This document shows, piece after piece, positions 53,652 to 61,688 of a DNA stretch of 64,000 nucleotides. Below the pieces are notes generated by a model, which did not search any database, had not been told where the DNA came from, and was given only the letters and a program-made list of their open reading frames with translations. The DNA comes from Clostridia bacterium (lineage in GTDB: Bacteria; Bacillota; Clostridia; Oscillospirales; Acutalibacteraceae), in NCBI GenBank assembly GCA_017428085.1, contig JAFRRP010000077.1:1-64000 (forward strand), in the 5' to 3' direction. Position numbers and translations under genes: made by a program. Every line of letters starts with the position of its first letter. Position 1 is the stretch's first letter.

Positions 53652-55403
53652 TCAGCAGCTTTTTTTCATCTCGATCAGTCCGCCGACCGGAACGGCCAGT
53701 TGTTCCACGCCGGCAAACGTTTTTTCAAAGCTGCCGCGGATCTCGCCGAAGCAGTCGTAAACCAGCACCCGGTAAGCGCCGTTCAGTTCCATGAAGACCC
53801 GTTCGCCCATACAGCCGTTTGCGACGTAGATCGTCGCCGCCGCGTCCGGTCTGACCACTTTATCGACCGCGTAGACGCCCACCGCGCACTCGTCGTTTTC
53901 CGTGGCCTTCGCCCATGTATACAGCAGATGCGCTTCATACGCCGTCAGATGCTTGCTCTGCAAAAGCGTTTTATGTTCCTTCAGGAAGGAAAGCCAGAAG
54001 CGCGACATCTTCAGCATGCTTTCGTCGAGCTTTTCCATCCTGCCGGAAAACTGCATCACGCCGAACATACAGCTGATGATCTGCAGCGCGTTCACGCGCG
54101 GGTCCTCAAACGGCGCCATCATCAGCATATCGGAGTGGACGGCCCCGTCGCCCATCAGCATTTTGAGGTCAAAGATGGACGCGCGGTTTTTCAGGTAGTC
54201 TCCGGCGCAGTCCGCCACGCGGAACAGGTTGCCGAAGCGCCTCATATGCGGCCCGATGTAGCTCTGACGGAATTCCAGCAGAACGTCCGGCCTGATCCGC
54301 GTGAGCGTTTTTACGATCTCGCTCATGCACACGTCCACCGCGTCCTGCAGCGCGGGGATATCCATCCGTTCGTTGTACGGCGCGTTGGAAGGGGATTCCC
54401 GCCAGGAGTCGATAAAATCCAGCTTGAAGCCGTCAAGCTCCCATTCCGTAAGCGCTTTTCGGAAGGTTTGGATCAGGAATTCGCGCGTTTCCCGGTAGCG
54501 CGGATCGAGAATGGCGGCGGACAGCCCGGGCTCGTCCCGCAGCAGCATATCCTTGAACCGCTCATAATGCGCGCTGCGGTAACCGATAAGCGGTACGCTG
54601 TACCAAAGGATATATTTCATGCCGATCTCGTGCACCCGCCTGACGTGCGCGGCCATATCCGGGAATTTGCCCGGCGCGGGCAGCCAGTCGCCGCAGTAGG
54701 GGTAGCCGCCGTTGTTGTCCTCCGTCTGCCAGCCGTCGTCCACGATGCAAAGGGAAAAACCGAGCGCTTTCGCCCGGCGGCATTCCGCCTCCACGTCCGC
54801 TTCGTTTACGTCCTGATGATAAGAATACCAGAAGGAATACAGCGGATCTCTTGCGTCGTCCGGCACGTGCAGCGGCGTCATGCCGCAGTCCTTTTCCCAC
54901 CAGGCCGCAACGCCTTCCACGGCCTTACGCATGGGGATCGGCCGCGTGTCGGTATACAGCGTGATCTCCGTTTCATATTGACCGGTAAACTGCCGGGTGC
55001 CGAAAGAAAAGTGCAGATTCAGACTGCCGGTCTGATCCCGTAGGCCGTTTTTCAGCTCGATCAGCTTGCCGCATTCGGAAAGCGCCCAGAGGTAGCGGTT
55101 GGTATCCGTCCCGTCAAAGTAACAGGTCACCGGCGAATGGCTGGACAGCATGGACCGGAACCGGTCGTCCCAGTGCGGGTTCAGATCGCGGCCCAGCCGG
55201 CAGCGCGTGTCCCATTGATACATCACGCCCGGAACGTCTTCCAGCCAGCTGACCGTGATACTGTCGTCGCGTTCGGCGTTCTCCTTCGTCCAGCAGAACC
55301 GGAAAACGGTCCTGGTCACGCCGTCTTTTTCACTGATTTCTTTAACGTCACAGGTTTGCCCCTCTTCCATCCGAACGGCAAATTTTCCCAACTGAACATT
55401 CAT
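53652..55403 (-). CDS. GH36 alpha-galactosidase (cytoplasmic)
   Basis: 583 residues, no signal peptide. An N-terminal beta-sandwich precedes a barrel with LCIVDDGWQTEDNNGG, KYILWYSVPLIG and DGFKLDFIDSW (nucleophile Asp329), followed by LFRVADCAGDY (acid/base candidate Asp398) and IISCMFGVMQFSGRM. A short C-terminal beta domain ends the protein. These motifs fit GH36 closely. It would hydrolyse terminal alpha-galactosides such as melibiose or raffinose-family sugars after uptake. The start follows GGGAGG; in-frame codons upstream belong to the tex end. It lies 64 bases downstream of tex on the same strand. Confidence 0.88.
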   Translation of the reverse strand: MNVQLGKFAVRMEEGQTCDVKEISEKDGVTRTVFRFCWTKENAERDDSITVSWLEDVPGVMYQWDTRCRLGRDLNPHWDDRFRSMLSSHSPVTCYFDGTDTNRYLWALSECGKLIELKNGLRDQTGSLNLHFSFGTRQFTGQYETEITLYTDTRPIPMRKAVEGVAAWWEKDCGMTPLHVPDDARDPLYSFWYSYHQDVNEADVEAECRRAKALGFSLCIVDDGWQTEDNNGGYPYCGDWLPAPGKFPDMAAHVRRVHEIGMKYILWYSVPLIGYRSAHYERFKDMLLRDEPGLSAAILDPRYRETREFLIQTFRKALTEWELDGFKLDFIDSWRESPSNAPYNERMDIPALQDAVDVCMSEIVKTLTRIRPDVLLEFRQSYIGPHMRRFGNLFRVADCAGDYLKNRASIFDLKMLMGDGAVHSDMLMMAPFEDPRVNALQIISCMFGVMQFSGRMEKLDESMLKMSRFWLSFLKEHKTLLQSKHLTAYEAHLLYTWAKATENDECAVGVYAVDKVVRPDAAATIYVANGCMGERVFMELNGAYRVLVYDCFGEIRGSFEKTFAGVEQLAVPVGGLIEMKKSC

Positions 55404-55467
55404 AGCAAAGCCTCCCAAAAGCTGATTATCACGCCGGAAATGTATCGAACAGGTCGAATTTGATCCC

Positions 55468-57642
55468 TTAATGATCTCCGGCTGTTGTTGCCTGCTTGAC
55501 GGACAGGCTGATCCGTTTTTTCTTTTCGTCCACACCGAGGACGACGACCTTTACCACGTCGCCCACACAGAGGACCTCGGAGGGGTGTTTGATATACCGG
55601 TCCGCGATCTCCGAAATGTGGACGAGGCCGTCCTGATGGACGCCGATGTCCACAAACGCGCCGAAGTCGATCACGTTGCGTACCGTGCCGGAGAGGACCA
55701 TGCCGGGGCGCAGTTCCCTCAGCTCCATCACGTCCGTGCGCAGGATCGGCTGCGGCAGGCTGTCGCGGATATCCCGCCCCGGCTTTTGCAGCTCCGCGAT
55801 CACGTCCCGCAGGGTGGGCACGCCCACGCCCAGCGCCGCGGCGGCCCTGCTCTCTCCGTACGCTTTGGCCTCGTCGGCGAGCTTCGTCAGTTTTTGTGCT
55901 TTGACGTCCTCCATGCTGTGCCCCAGCAGCGCCAGCAGTCCCTTGGCCGCGTCGTAGGATTCCGGGTGTACGGCGGTGTTGTCGAGGATGTTTCTGCTTT
56001 CCGGCACCCGCAGGAAGCCGGCGCACTGCTCGAAGGCTTTGGGGCCGAGCTTCGGCACCTTTTTGAGCTGCGCGCGGGAGGAAAACGCGCCGTTTTCTTC
56101 CCGGTAGGCGACCACGTTGGCCGCCGTGGCGGCGCTCAATCCCGAAACGCGCCGCAGCAGGGACGGGGAAGCGGTATTGAGGTCCACCCCCACCGCGTTG
56201 ACGCAGTCCTCCACGACGGCGTCCAATGCGGTCTCCAGCTGCTTTTGCGGCATATCGTGCTGGTACTGTCCCACGCCGATGGCTTTGGGCTCTATCTTGA
56301 CCAGCTCCGCCAGCGGGTCCTGTAATCTCCGCGCGATCGAAACCGCGGAACGCAGGTTGACGTCGTACTGCGGGAACTCCTTCGCCGCCAGTTCGGAGGC
56401 GGAATAGACCGAAGCGCCGGCTTCGGAAACGACCATATAGCTGACGGCGTTGCCCGCCTCATGCTCCGCGCGGATCAGCTCCACGGCCATCTGCTCCGTC
56501 TCCCGGCTGGCGGTGCCGTTGCCGATGGCGATATGTTCCACGTGATGGCGGCGCACCAGCCTTGACAGCGCGGCGATAGCCTCCTTTTTCTGCCGTTCGC
56601 CGTAGGTGGGGTACACCACGGCGGTATCCAGCACCTTGCCGGTGGCGTCCACCACCGCCACCTTGCAGCCCATGCGGTAACCGGGATCGAGCCCCATGGT
56701 GACCTTGCCCTTGACCGGCGGCTGCATCAGCAGCGGTTTCAGGTTCAGCGCGAACTGGCCGATGGCGCCCTCGCAGGCTTTGTCGGTCAGGTCGCCCCGC
56801 AGCTCCCGCTCCGCGGACGGAAAGATCAGTCTGTCGTAGGCGTCTTCCGCGGCGGCCTCCACAAAGGACGCGGCGGCGGAACCGGGCTTGACCGCAAAAC
56901 GGAAGACCTCCCGCAGCGCGAGTTCTTCATCCAGCTCCACGGCGACCTTCAGACACTTTTCCTTCTCCCCGCGGTTGATCGCGAGGATCTGGTACCCCTG
57001 CAGCCGGGAAACCGGCCGGGTGAAATCATAATACAGACTGTAGACGGAATCCTCCTCCGTCGCGGCTTCGGTGTAAAGCGCCGCTTTTGCCTGCAGCAGT
57101 CCGCGCAGCGCTTTTCGCAGATCGGCGTCGTCGGAGATCCATTCCGCGATGATATCCGACGCGCCCGCCAGCGCGTCCTCCGTCGTCTCCACGCCCTTTT
57201 TCGGGTCGATATACGCCCGCGCGGCGGCTTCCGGCCGGGGACAATCCCGTTTCTGGGCAAACAGCAGCGCCGCCAGCGGTTCCAGCCCCTTTTCTTTTGC
57301 AACTGTCGCCCTCGTGCGGCGTTTTTGTTTATACGGGCGGTAGAGATCCTCCAGCTCGGACAGCGTGGCACATCTGCCAAGCGCGGCTTTCAGCTCCTCC
57401 GTCAGTTTTCCCTGCTCCTCAATGGAGCGTTCGATCGTCTGTCGGCGTTCGTCCAGCGACCGCAGATACCCCAGCCGCGTTTCCAGCGTGCGGAGCGTCG
57501 TGTCGTCCATGGAACCGTGCAGCTCCTTGCGGTAACGGGCGATAAAGGGGATCGTGTTGCCGTCGTCCAGCAGCGCGATCACATTTTCTATTTGTTTCGG
57601 CTCGCGTCCCAGCTCGTCGGCGAGGATCCTGATCATGTCCAT
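55468..57642 (-). CDS. tex: Tex-family transcription accessory / RNA-binding protein
   Basis: 724 residues, full length for Tex. The N-terminal helical domain starts IRILADELGREPKQIENVIALL with GNTIPFIARYRKE, a family signature. Then YqgF-like RNase-H fold (VTMGLDPGYRMGCKVAVVD), tandem helix-hairpin-helix motifs (AVGVDLNTASPSLLRRVSG, LKKVPKLGPKAFEQCAGF) and a C-terminal S1 domain (LRPGMVLSGTVRNVIDFGAF, QDGLVHISEI). Tex binds structured nucleic acid and affects transcription and ribosome rescue. It is a conserved housekeeping gene marking chromosomal backbone between accessory regions. Confidence 0.95.
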   Translation of the reverse strand: MDMIRILADELGREPKQIENVIALLDDGNTIPFIARYRKELHGSMDDTTLRTLETRLGYLRSLDERRQTIERSIEEQGKLTEELKAALGRCATLSELEDLYRPYKQKRRTRATVAKEKGLEPLAALLFAQKRDCPRPEAAARAYIDPKKGVETTEDALAGASDIIAEWISDDADLRKALRGLLQAKAALYTEAATEEDSVYSLYYDFTRPVSRLQGYQILAINRGEKEKCLKVAVELDEELALREVFRFAVKPGSAAASFVEAAAEDAYDRLIFPSAERELRGDLTDKACEGAIGQFALNLKPLLMQPPVKGKVTMGLDPGYRMGCKVAVVDATGKVLDTAVVYPTYGERQKKEAIAALSRLVRRHHVEHIAIGNGTASRETEQMAVELIRAEHEAGNAVSYMVVSEAGASVYSASELAAKEFPQYDVNLRSAVSIARRLQDPLAELVKIEPKAIGVGQYQHDMPQKQLETALDAVVEDCVNAVGVDLNTASPSLLRRVSGLSAATAANVVAYREENGAFSSRAQLKKVPKLGPKAFEQCAGFLRVPESRNILDNTAVHPESYDAAKGLLALLGHSMEDVKAQKLTKLADEAKAYGESRAAAALGVGVPTLRDVIAELQKPGRDIRDSLPQPILRTDVMELRELRPGMVLSGTVRNVIDFGAFVDIGVHQDGLVHISEIADRYIKHPSEVLCVGDVVKVVVLGVDEKKKRISLSVKQATTAGDH

Positions 57643-57778
57643 GTTTGAATGACTCTCCTTGGTATTTGCTTACCGCTATTATAATCGAACCACCCGATTT
57701 TTTCAATCCGAAAAGAAAAACAGTCTGATCTTTTTAAAAATCCGCAAAAAAATGAACCGCCGAGCAGGTGGATAAAAA

Positions 57779-57840
57779 GACCGCCCTTGAACGACGTCGC
57801 AGGCGGATAGTATTGCGTTCGCAAATAAAAAGGGATCCTG
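57779..57840. repeat. Intergenic repeat D, copy 1
   Basis: Begins GACCGCCCTTGAAC and continues through TTGCGTTCGCAAATAAAAAG to GATCCTG. Copy 2 lies at 61484-61545 with the same order of blocks. GGGATCCTG at its end is mirrored by CAGGATCCC at 57884-57892, so a hairpin can form over 57832-57892. The gap 57643-58219 otherwise contains the fragment at 57914 and repeat copy B. Confidence 0.55.
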
Positions 57841-57913
57841 CCGTTTTTTTGTAAAAACACAAAAAAAGTGTACCGAATTTTGACAGGATCCCAATTTTAT
57901 ATAATACGCTTGT

Positions 57914-58062
57914 TCAACCCATGAACACTTTCCCTTCACTCCATGCTTTTCTAACCTTCTCGCCGAGTTTGTAATAGCTGTTGCTGAAAGATTCTTGACC
58001 ATTTTCTTTCTTTTGGTTGGAAAATCGGTTGGAAAGCAGCTCCGCGAGCAACTCATTCAGCA
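57914..58062 (-). other. Possible degraded coding fragment
   Basis: One minus-strand frame reads LLNELLAELLSNRFSNQKKE, a short linker, SNSYYKLGEKVRKAWSEGKV and FMG before a stop. The amino-acid use looks protein-like, but it has no start codon with a ribosome site and follows a terminator hairpin, so I take it as a remnant. Family not recognised. Confidence 0.3.
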
Positions 58063-58087
58063 ACAAGTCAAGGGTACAAACGCAGAC

Positions 58088-58130
58088 AAAAAAGCGCTGA
58101 ACCGTTGATATGCAACAAGTTCAGCACTTT
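58088..58130 (-). terminator. Hairpin with T tract beside repeat copy B
   Basis: Stem AAAG.GCTGAAC/GTTCAGC.CTTT (58091-58102 with 58119-58130, one mismatch), followed on the minus strand by a T run. It would terminate minus-strand transcripts running through repeat copy B. Confidence 0.65.
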
Positions 58131-58219
58131 GGCTGTTACGTACTAAAAAGATCCACTTCGTTTTTGCCGCAAACCGACCATGAAATCGTATTTTTATATC
58201 ATTTTTTAAAAAAAGTTAA
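58131..58219. repeat. Intergenic repeat copy B
   Basis: Begins GGCTGTTACGTACTAAAAAG, then GATCCACTTCGTTTTTGC, then a CGACCATGA block and a T/A-rich end. Closely matches copy C (61377-61460) and more distantly copy A (50514-50600). Confidence 0.7.
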
Positions 58220-58560
58220 GGCAACACCGCACAGAAAACGGTGTTGCCATAGATCTTTTCCTGCCTGTATTTTTCTTTTAAGTACAGTACCACCGCCTTT
58301 AGGTCGGCCAGCATGATATCGAGCAAAAGCGGCGCGCGTGAAGCGCTGAATCCTGCGCCGCGCTGATCCCAGCAGACAACGGTATAGCATTCGGACAGTT
58401 CCGCGCTGGATTTTTTGATCAGCGGACGGTCCGGCAAACCTGCGCCGCCGTGGACAATGAGAAGGACCGGATTGGAGTCGTCGGTGCTGAGCGTCATCAG
58501 ATTCTATCGAATATTGTTGATTGTCCTGGACGATGACGCAGGACATCCATGCACAGTATT
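58220..58560 (-). pseudogene. Truncated alpha/beta hydrolase
   Basis: The minus strand encodes NPVLLIVHGGAGLPDRPL, VVCWDQRGAGFSASR and ADLKAVVLYLKEKYRQEKIY, the first third of a proline-iminopeptidase-like alpha/beta hydrolase (oxyanion HGGAG and the strand before the nucleophile elbow). The part with the catalytic Ser, Asp and His is absent: after QEKIY the sequence passes into a perfect hairpin (58220-58229 with 58239-58248, GGCAACACCG) and repeat copy B. Upstream of MTLSTDD the frame is also shifted. The gene has therefore been cut at its 3' end at the repeat junction. Confidence 0.65.
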
Positions 58561-58662
58561 GGAAAGATGGATCGGAGATCTATTACACCCTTCGAAGTGA
58601 AGTGATGCGCGGCATGTTAACACACAAAAGTAACGTCTGTCGCTGCCTCGGCAAACTGGAAT

Positions 58663-59181
58663 TCATCGCAGCTCTTCCGGTGTCATTCTGTATAAAGAAT
58701 CAACCAGTTGTTCTTTTGGTAAACCTCCATCTCCGATAACCCATTTGTCTATTGTTGCGGCACATCCTTCTGCCAGAAAATCTGTCATAAAATCAATCTC
58801 AGCGGGTATCGACGCGCCCGTTCTGAACTTCTCGCGATAAATAGCAAGATAAAACTGCTTAGAACACTGCTTCACAAAATTCCTGAAGGAATTGATTCCC
58901 TCTACATCTACAACGCCACCAAAATACTCTTTATTTTTCAGCACAGAATCCACGATCGCTTCTGTTTTTTCTCTGCCGCTCAATTCCGAATTTGATAAGA
59001 TATCTCGATTGGTTTCCAGGTAGTAATAGTTCATGATGTCATATTTGTCTTTGAAATGCCGGTAAAAGGTTCCTCTGGAGCAGTGTGCGCGGTCTATGAT
59101 ATTCTGTACAGTGATTTTGTCAAACCTCTGCTCTGCCAACAGCTGCTTCATGGCTTCTACGATGATTCCTTTCGTGTCCAT
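58663..59181 (-). CDS. TetR/AcrR family regulator
   Basis: 172 residues. HTH at about 20-45 with ITVQNIIDRAHCSRGTFYRHFKDKYDIMNYYY, the TetR hallmark of the DhaS/YfiR-like short group. The C-terminal half is helical. The ATG follows AAGGAG at six bases. It is transcribed divergently from the old-yellow-enzyme-like gene with overlapping promoters, so it probably controls that gene and itself. Base composition is distinctly more A/T-rich than the rest of the window, as in its neighbour, which points to recent acquisition. Confidence 0.9.
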   Translation of the reverse strand: MDTKGIIVEAMKQLLAEQRFDKITVQNIIDRAHCSRGTFYRHFKDKYDIMNYYYLETNRDILSNSELSGREKTEAIVDSVLKNKEYFGGVVDVEGINSFRNFVKQCSKQFYLAIYREKFRTGASIPAEIDFMTDFLAEGCAATIDKWVIGDGGLPKEQLVDSLYRMTPEELR

Positions 59182-59230
59182 ATCATGCTCCTTGGGCTAT
59201 ACAATCATTGCTTTTTGTTCTATTTTATAC

Positions 59231-59278
59231 ATTATATCATTGCTGTCTCTTTTTTTCAATACTTCGTGGGATTATAAT
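59231..59278. promoter_or_regulatory. Divergent promoters of tetR and the flavin oxidoreductase
   Basis: For tetR on the minus strand: TTGAAA (59259-59254) and TATAAT (59236-59231), 17 bases apart. For the oxidoreductase on the plus strand: TATAAT (59273-59278) with only a poor -35 region, so it may rely on derepression or an activator. No clear palindromic operator was found. Confidence 0.55.
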
Positions 59279-59310
59279 AACAGCAAGCTATCAGAAACGA
59301 GGAACCGAAT

Positions 59311-60303
59311 ATGCCAGGTATTTTTACTCCCCTCCAGATAAAAGGCAAAACGCTAAAAAACCGCATTGTAATGGGAGCCGCAGAACGCGTTGGCTTTACT
59401 TATGAAGACGGTCTTATGGGCGAAGATGTTATACAGGAATATGAAACATTGGCTCAGAATAATATCGGTCTGATGATCACACAAAGTCTTGTCATCTCCC
59501 CGGAAGATGCTGTTGCCTGTGGATTTCCGGTTCCGGGAATTTATAAACCCGGTCATGTCACACCGCTTAAGAGAATTGTTGACGCCGCCCATAAAAATGG
59601 CTCTATATTGATCGCCCAACTCGGCATTGCAATTCGGTATTCACCACGTTGGTCAACCAAAGATTTAGAAGATTTGCTGGCCCGTTATCTTTACAGCGCC
59701 AAACTGTGCGTAGAGGCTGGTGTGGACGGCATCGAGATTCATGGAGCACATAACGTAACCCTGAACCATATCCTGTCGCAACGAACAAACGGCCGTCATG
59801 ACCGCTATAGCGATGGTTTGAATCTTGTTCGCGAGATGGTAACCGGGATTCGTAATATTGCCCCTGAAAATCTTATTCTATCTTTTCGGATGGGCTGTTG
59901 TTTTGACTGGGACAAAGATATCCGTATGGCAAAAGCAATTGAAGAAATGGGCTTTGATCTCCTCAATGTTTCCGTTGGCGTACAAGAGGGATATGCTCCG
60001 GGAATCCCGGCAGACTATGAATATACACCCATGACCTATGCCGCATCTCTGCTGAAAAAGTATGTCAGCATCCCGGTGATCGCAGCATGGGGCATTGAGA
60101 CGCTGAATCGCGGTGACAGGCTGATTCGGAATGGAAATGCTGATTTGACTGCTTATGCAAAACCGTTCTTAGCTGATCCGGAATTCGTGCTCAAAAGTAA
60201 AAACAACATGGATTATAAACCGTGCTTTGGCTGCCGCAGCTGTCAGTGGTACAGCGATGGAAGCAGATGTCCTGGACGAAAAAGGGCACACAAAACAACA
60301 TGA
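59311..60303 (+). CDS. Old-yellow-enzyme-like NADH:flavin oxidoreductase
   Basis: 330 residues, the single TIM-barrel form. N-terminus IFTPLQIKGKTLKNRIVMGA, then ILIAQLGIAIRYSPR, the substrate-binding GIEIHGAHNVTLNHILSQ with the expected NGRHDRYSDGL, and phosphate-binding PVIAAWGIETLNRGD and DLTAYAKPFLADP. OYE-family enzymes bind FMN and reduce activated C=C bonds. The C-terminus CFGCRSCQWYSDGSRC is Cys-rich, as if a truncated form of the 4Fe-4S segment of the longer enoate-reductase class, but the 2nd flavin domain is absent. Divergent from tetR, terminator downstream. A detoxification or electrophile-response role is inferred. Confidence 0.88.
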   Translation: MPGIFTPLQIKGKTLKNRIVMGAAERVGFTYEDGLMGEDVIQEYETLAQNNIGLMITQSLVISPEDAVACGFPVPGIYKPGHVTPLKRIVDAAHKNGSILIAQLGIAIRYSPRWSTKDLEDLLARYLYSAKLCVEAGVDGIEIHGAHNVTLNHILSQRTNGRHDRYSDGLNLVREMVTGIRNIAPENLILSFRMGCCFDWDKDIRMAKAIEEMGFDLLNVSVGVQEGYAPGIPADYEYTPMTYAASLLKKYVSIPVIAAWGIETLNRGDRLIRNGNADLTAYAKPFLADPEFVLKSKNNMDYKPCFGCRSCQWYSDGSRCPGRKRAHKTT

Positions 60304-60318
60304 GAGATTGTTTTATCT

Positions 60319-60348
60319 GACCGCCAGAATGACTGGCGGTCGGTTTTT
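60319..60348 (+). terminator. Terminator of the flavin oxidoreductase gene
   Basis: Nine-base stem GACCGCCAG/CTGGCGGTC (60319-60327 with 60333-60341) followed by TTTTT. Confidence 0.8.
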
Positions 60349-60445
60349 CCGAGAAAACATAAACCGAAAAATCCCGATTTGTCGATCTCTTTATTCCTTT
60401 TCTATATATACGCGAATACTGTGTTTTTTCAATCCTTAAACGCGA

Positions 60446-60485
60446 AAAAGGCCCTCGGCATTGGCTTCCTGCCGCTGCCGAGGGC
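60446..60485 (-). terminator. Terminator of the SGNH hydrolase gene
   Basis: Ten-base stem GCCCTCGGCA/TGCCGAGGGC (60451-60460 with 60476-60485), T run on the minus strand. Confidence 0.8.
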
Positions 60486-60527
60486 TTCATGTTATCTCAC
60501 GTATATCAAAGACTTCCGAACTCCTTT

Positions 60528-61172
60528 TTATTGAATCGTAATGAAATCCAAAAGCTGTTTTTCAAGCTCCGGTCTCCACCAATCGCGATAACCGGCCTTG
60601 GTCGGATGAATATCGTCCTGCATATAGAGATCTCTCAGCTCGTCCGGGATCTGATTGAAATTCTCGTCGTTCCACAAATCGAGAATACCGATACCGTATT
60701 TCTCTTTCAGCTCATACAAGCGCTTTACCATCGCGTCGTACCGGTCGCTGTTGTAATGAGACCCGGTAAAGAACAAAATCGGGCAGTTCCATGTGTCTCT
60801 GGCATAGTTGATGATAAATTCGATCGCACCGGTAACGGTAGAGGTATCGTATCCGCTGCCGCTGCAGATCTCCCCGAGCGGTATTTCCTGTGAGGCGTCG
60901 TTCGTGGAAAGCTGACAGATAAACAGGTCGTAACGCGTGTTTCTGTCAAGTTTTTTCAGTCTGCTGACATAGGACAGATTCCCGGTGTCCGCAAGCGTCG
61001 TGCCGCTGACGGCTTCTTTTGTGAAAGAACACCCGAACCGTGCGCCAAAGTATTCCGGGATGGAACACGCCTGCGAATCATATCCGTAAACGACGGAAGA
61101 ACCGAGCACACAGATATTCTTGTCTTTCAACGGTGTATCGATTTGTTCAATTGCGTCAAAACCGTATTTCAT
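60528..61172 (-). CDS. Cytoplasmic SGNH/GDSL hydrolase
   Basis: 214 residues, no signal peptide. NICVLGSSVVYG is block I with GSS in place of GDS (nucleophile Ser in the middle), LFICQLSTNDAS is block III with Asn, and MQDDIHPTKAGYRDWW carries the catalytic Asp/His pair. The loss of Asp in the GDS motif is also seen in some carbohydrate esterases. Esterase activity on a small acyl substrate is likely; the substrate is unknown. The ATG follows GAGGGG; further in-frame codons upstream lack support. A strong terminator follows. Confidence 0.85.
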   Translation of the reverse strand: MKYGFDAIEQIDTPLKDKNICVLGSSVVYGYDSQACSIPEYFGARFGCSFTKEAVSGTTLADTGNLSYVSRLKKLDRNTRYDLFICQLSTNDASQEIPLGEICSGSGYDTSTVTGAIEFIINYARDTWNCPILFFTGSHYNSDRYDAMVKRLYELKEKYGIGILDLWNDENFNQIPDELRDLYMQDDIHPTKAGYRDWWRPELEKQLLDFITIQ

Positions 61173-61317
61173 GCTGTTCCCCTCATAGGATGCCGTGATG
61201 AGATCAAGAGGAAATTCTCTCGATTTCTGCCCTGAAACGGTTGCTTCGGTGGTTCGAATCCACAAAGCCCCTCAAGTATCACTGAAAATTTACTGCAAAA
61301 AATTGCCCGAAAAACGG

Positions 61318-61346
61318 CGAAAACCCTTGCTGTGCAAGGGTTTTCG
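61318..61346 (-). terminator. Hairpin beside repeat copy C
   Basis: Perfect 12-base stem CGAAAACCCTTG/CAAGGGTTTTCG (61318-61329 with 61335-61346), followed on the minus strand by CCGTTTTT. It could terminate transcripts that run through repeat copy C on the minus strand. Confidence 0.55.
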
Positions 61347-61376
61347 GGGGTGGATCTTTTTAAGACCGCAACACTT

Positions 61377-61460
61377 GGCTGTTACGTACCTAAAAGATCC
61401 ACTTCGTTTTGCAGCAAAACGACCGCATGATCATCATTTTTTTATTTTTAAAAATCTAAT
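61377..61460. repeat. Intergenic repeat copy C
   Basis: GGCTGTTACGTACCTAAAAG, GATCCACTTCGTTTTGC, then AACGACCGCATGAT and a T/A-rich end, matching copy B almost block for block. TAAAAGATCCAC within it pairs with GTGGATCTTTTTA at 61350-61362 just outside. Confidence 0.7.
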
Positions 61461-61483
61461 AAAGGCTGACAGGAAAACAAAAC

Positions 61484-61545
61484 GACCGCCCTTGAACCGC
61501 GTCAAAGGGGGAATCGCTGCGTTTGGCGATAAAAATGGGGACCTG
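61484..61545. repeat. Intergenic repeat D, copy 2
   Basis: GACCGCCCTTGAACCGCGTC and then CTGCGTTTGGCGATAAAAAT and GACCTG, parallel to copy 1 at 57779-57840. Here it directly follows repeat copy C. The gap 61173-61688 contains these repeats, the hairpin and the promoter at 61606. Confidence 0.55.
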
Positions 61546-61605
61546 TCGCATTTGGACATTCTAACTAAAAATATATCAAATTTCGATGGGATTCCATCGT
61601 TTTTA

Positions 61606-61634
61606 TTGCAATTCGAGTTTTTTTATAGTATACT
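61606..61634 (+). promoter_or_regulatory. Predicted promoter of the terminal secreted protein
   Basis: TTGCAA (61606-61611) and TATACT (61629-61634) with 17-base spacing. A small hairpin CGATGG/CCATCG followed by T's (61584-61604) lies just upstream and may insulate it. Confidence 0.6.
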
Positions 61635-61688
61635 GATTTTGAAGCAACTCTGTAAATAAACTACATAAACAGACAGGAGGAATGATTG

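Noticed and set aside
58521..58739. Small plus-strand gene beginning MSWTMTQDIHAQYW
   Set aside because: It overlaps the end of tetR and the broken hydrolase in the opposite direction, lacks a ribosome site and has no recognisable pattern.
61243..61275. tRNA T-arm-like sequence GGTGGTTCGAATCCAC
   Set aside because: The T loop looks right, but the 3' strand of the acceptor stem (AAGCCCC) has no partner upstream and no D or anticodon arm can be folded. At most a tRNA 3' fragment, perhaps an old integration scar.
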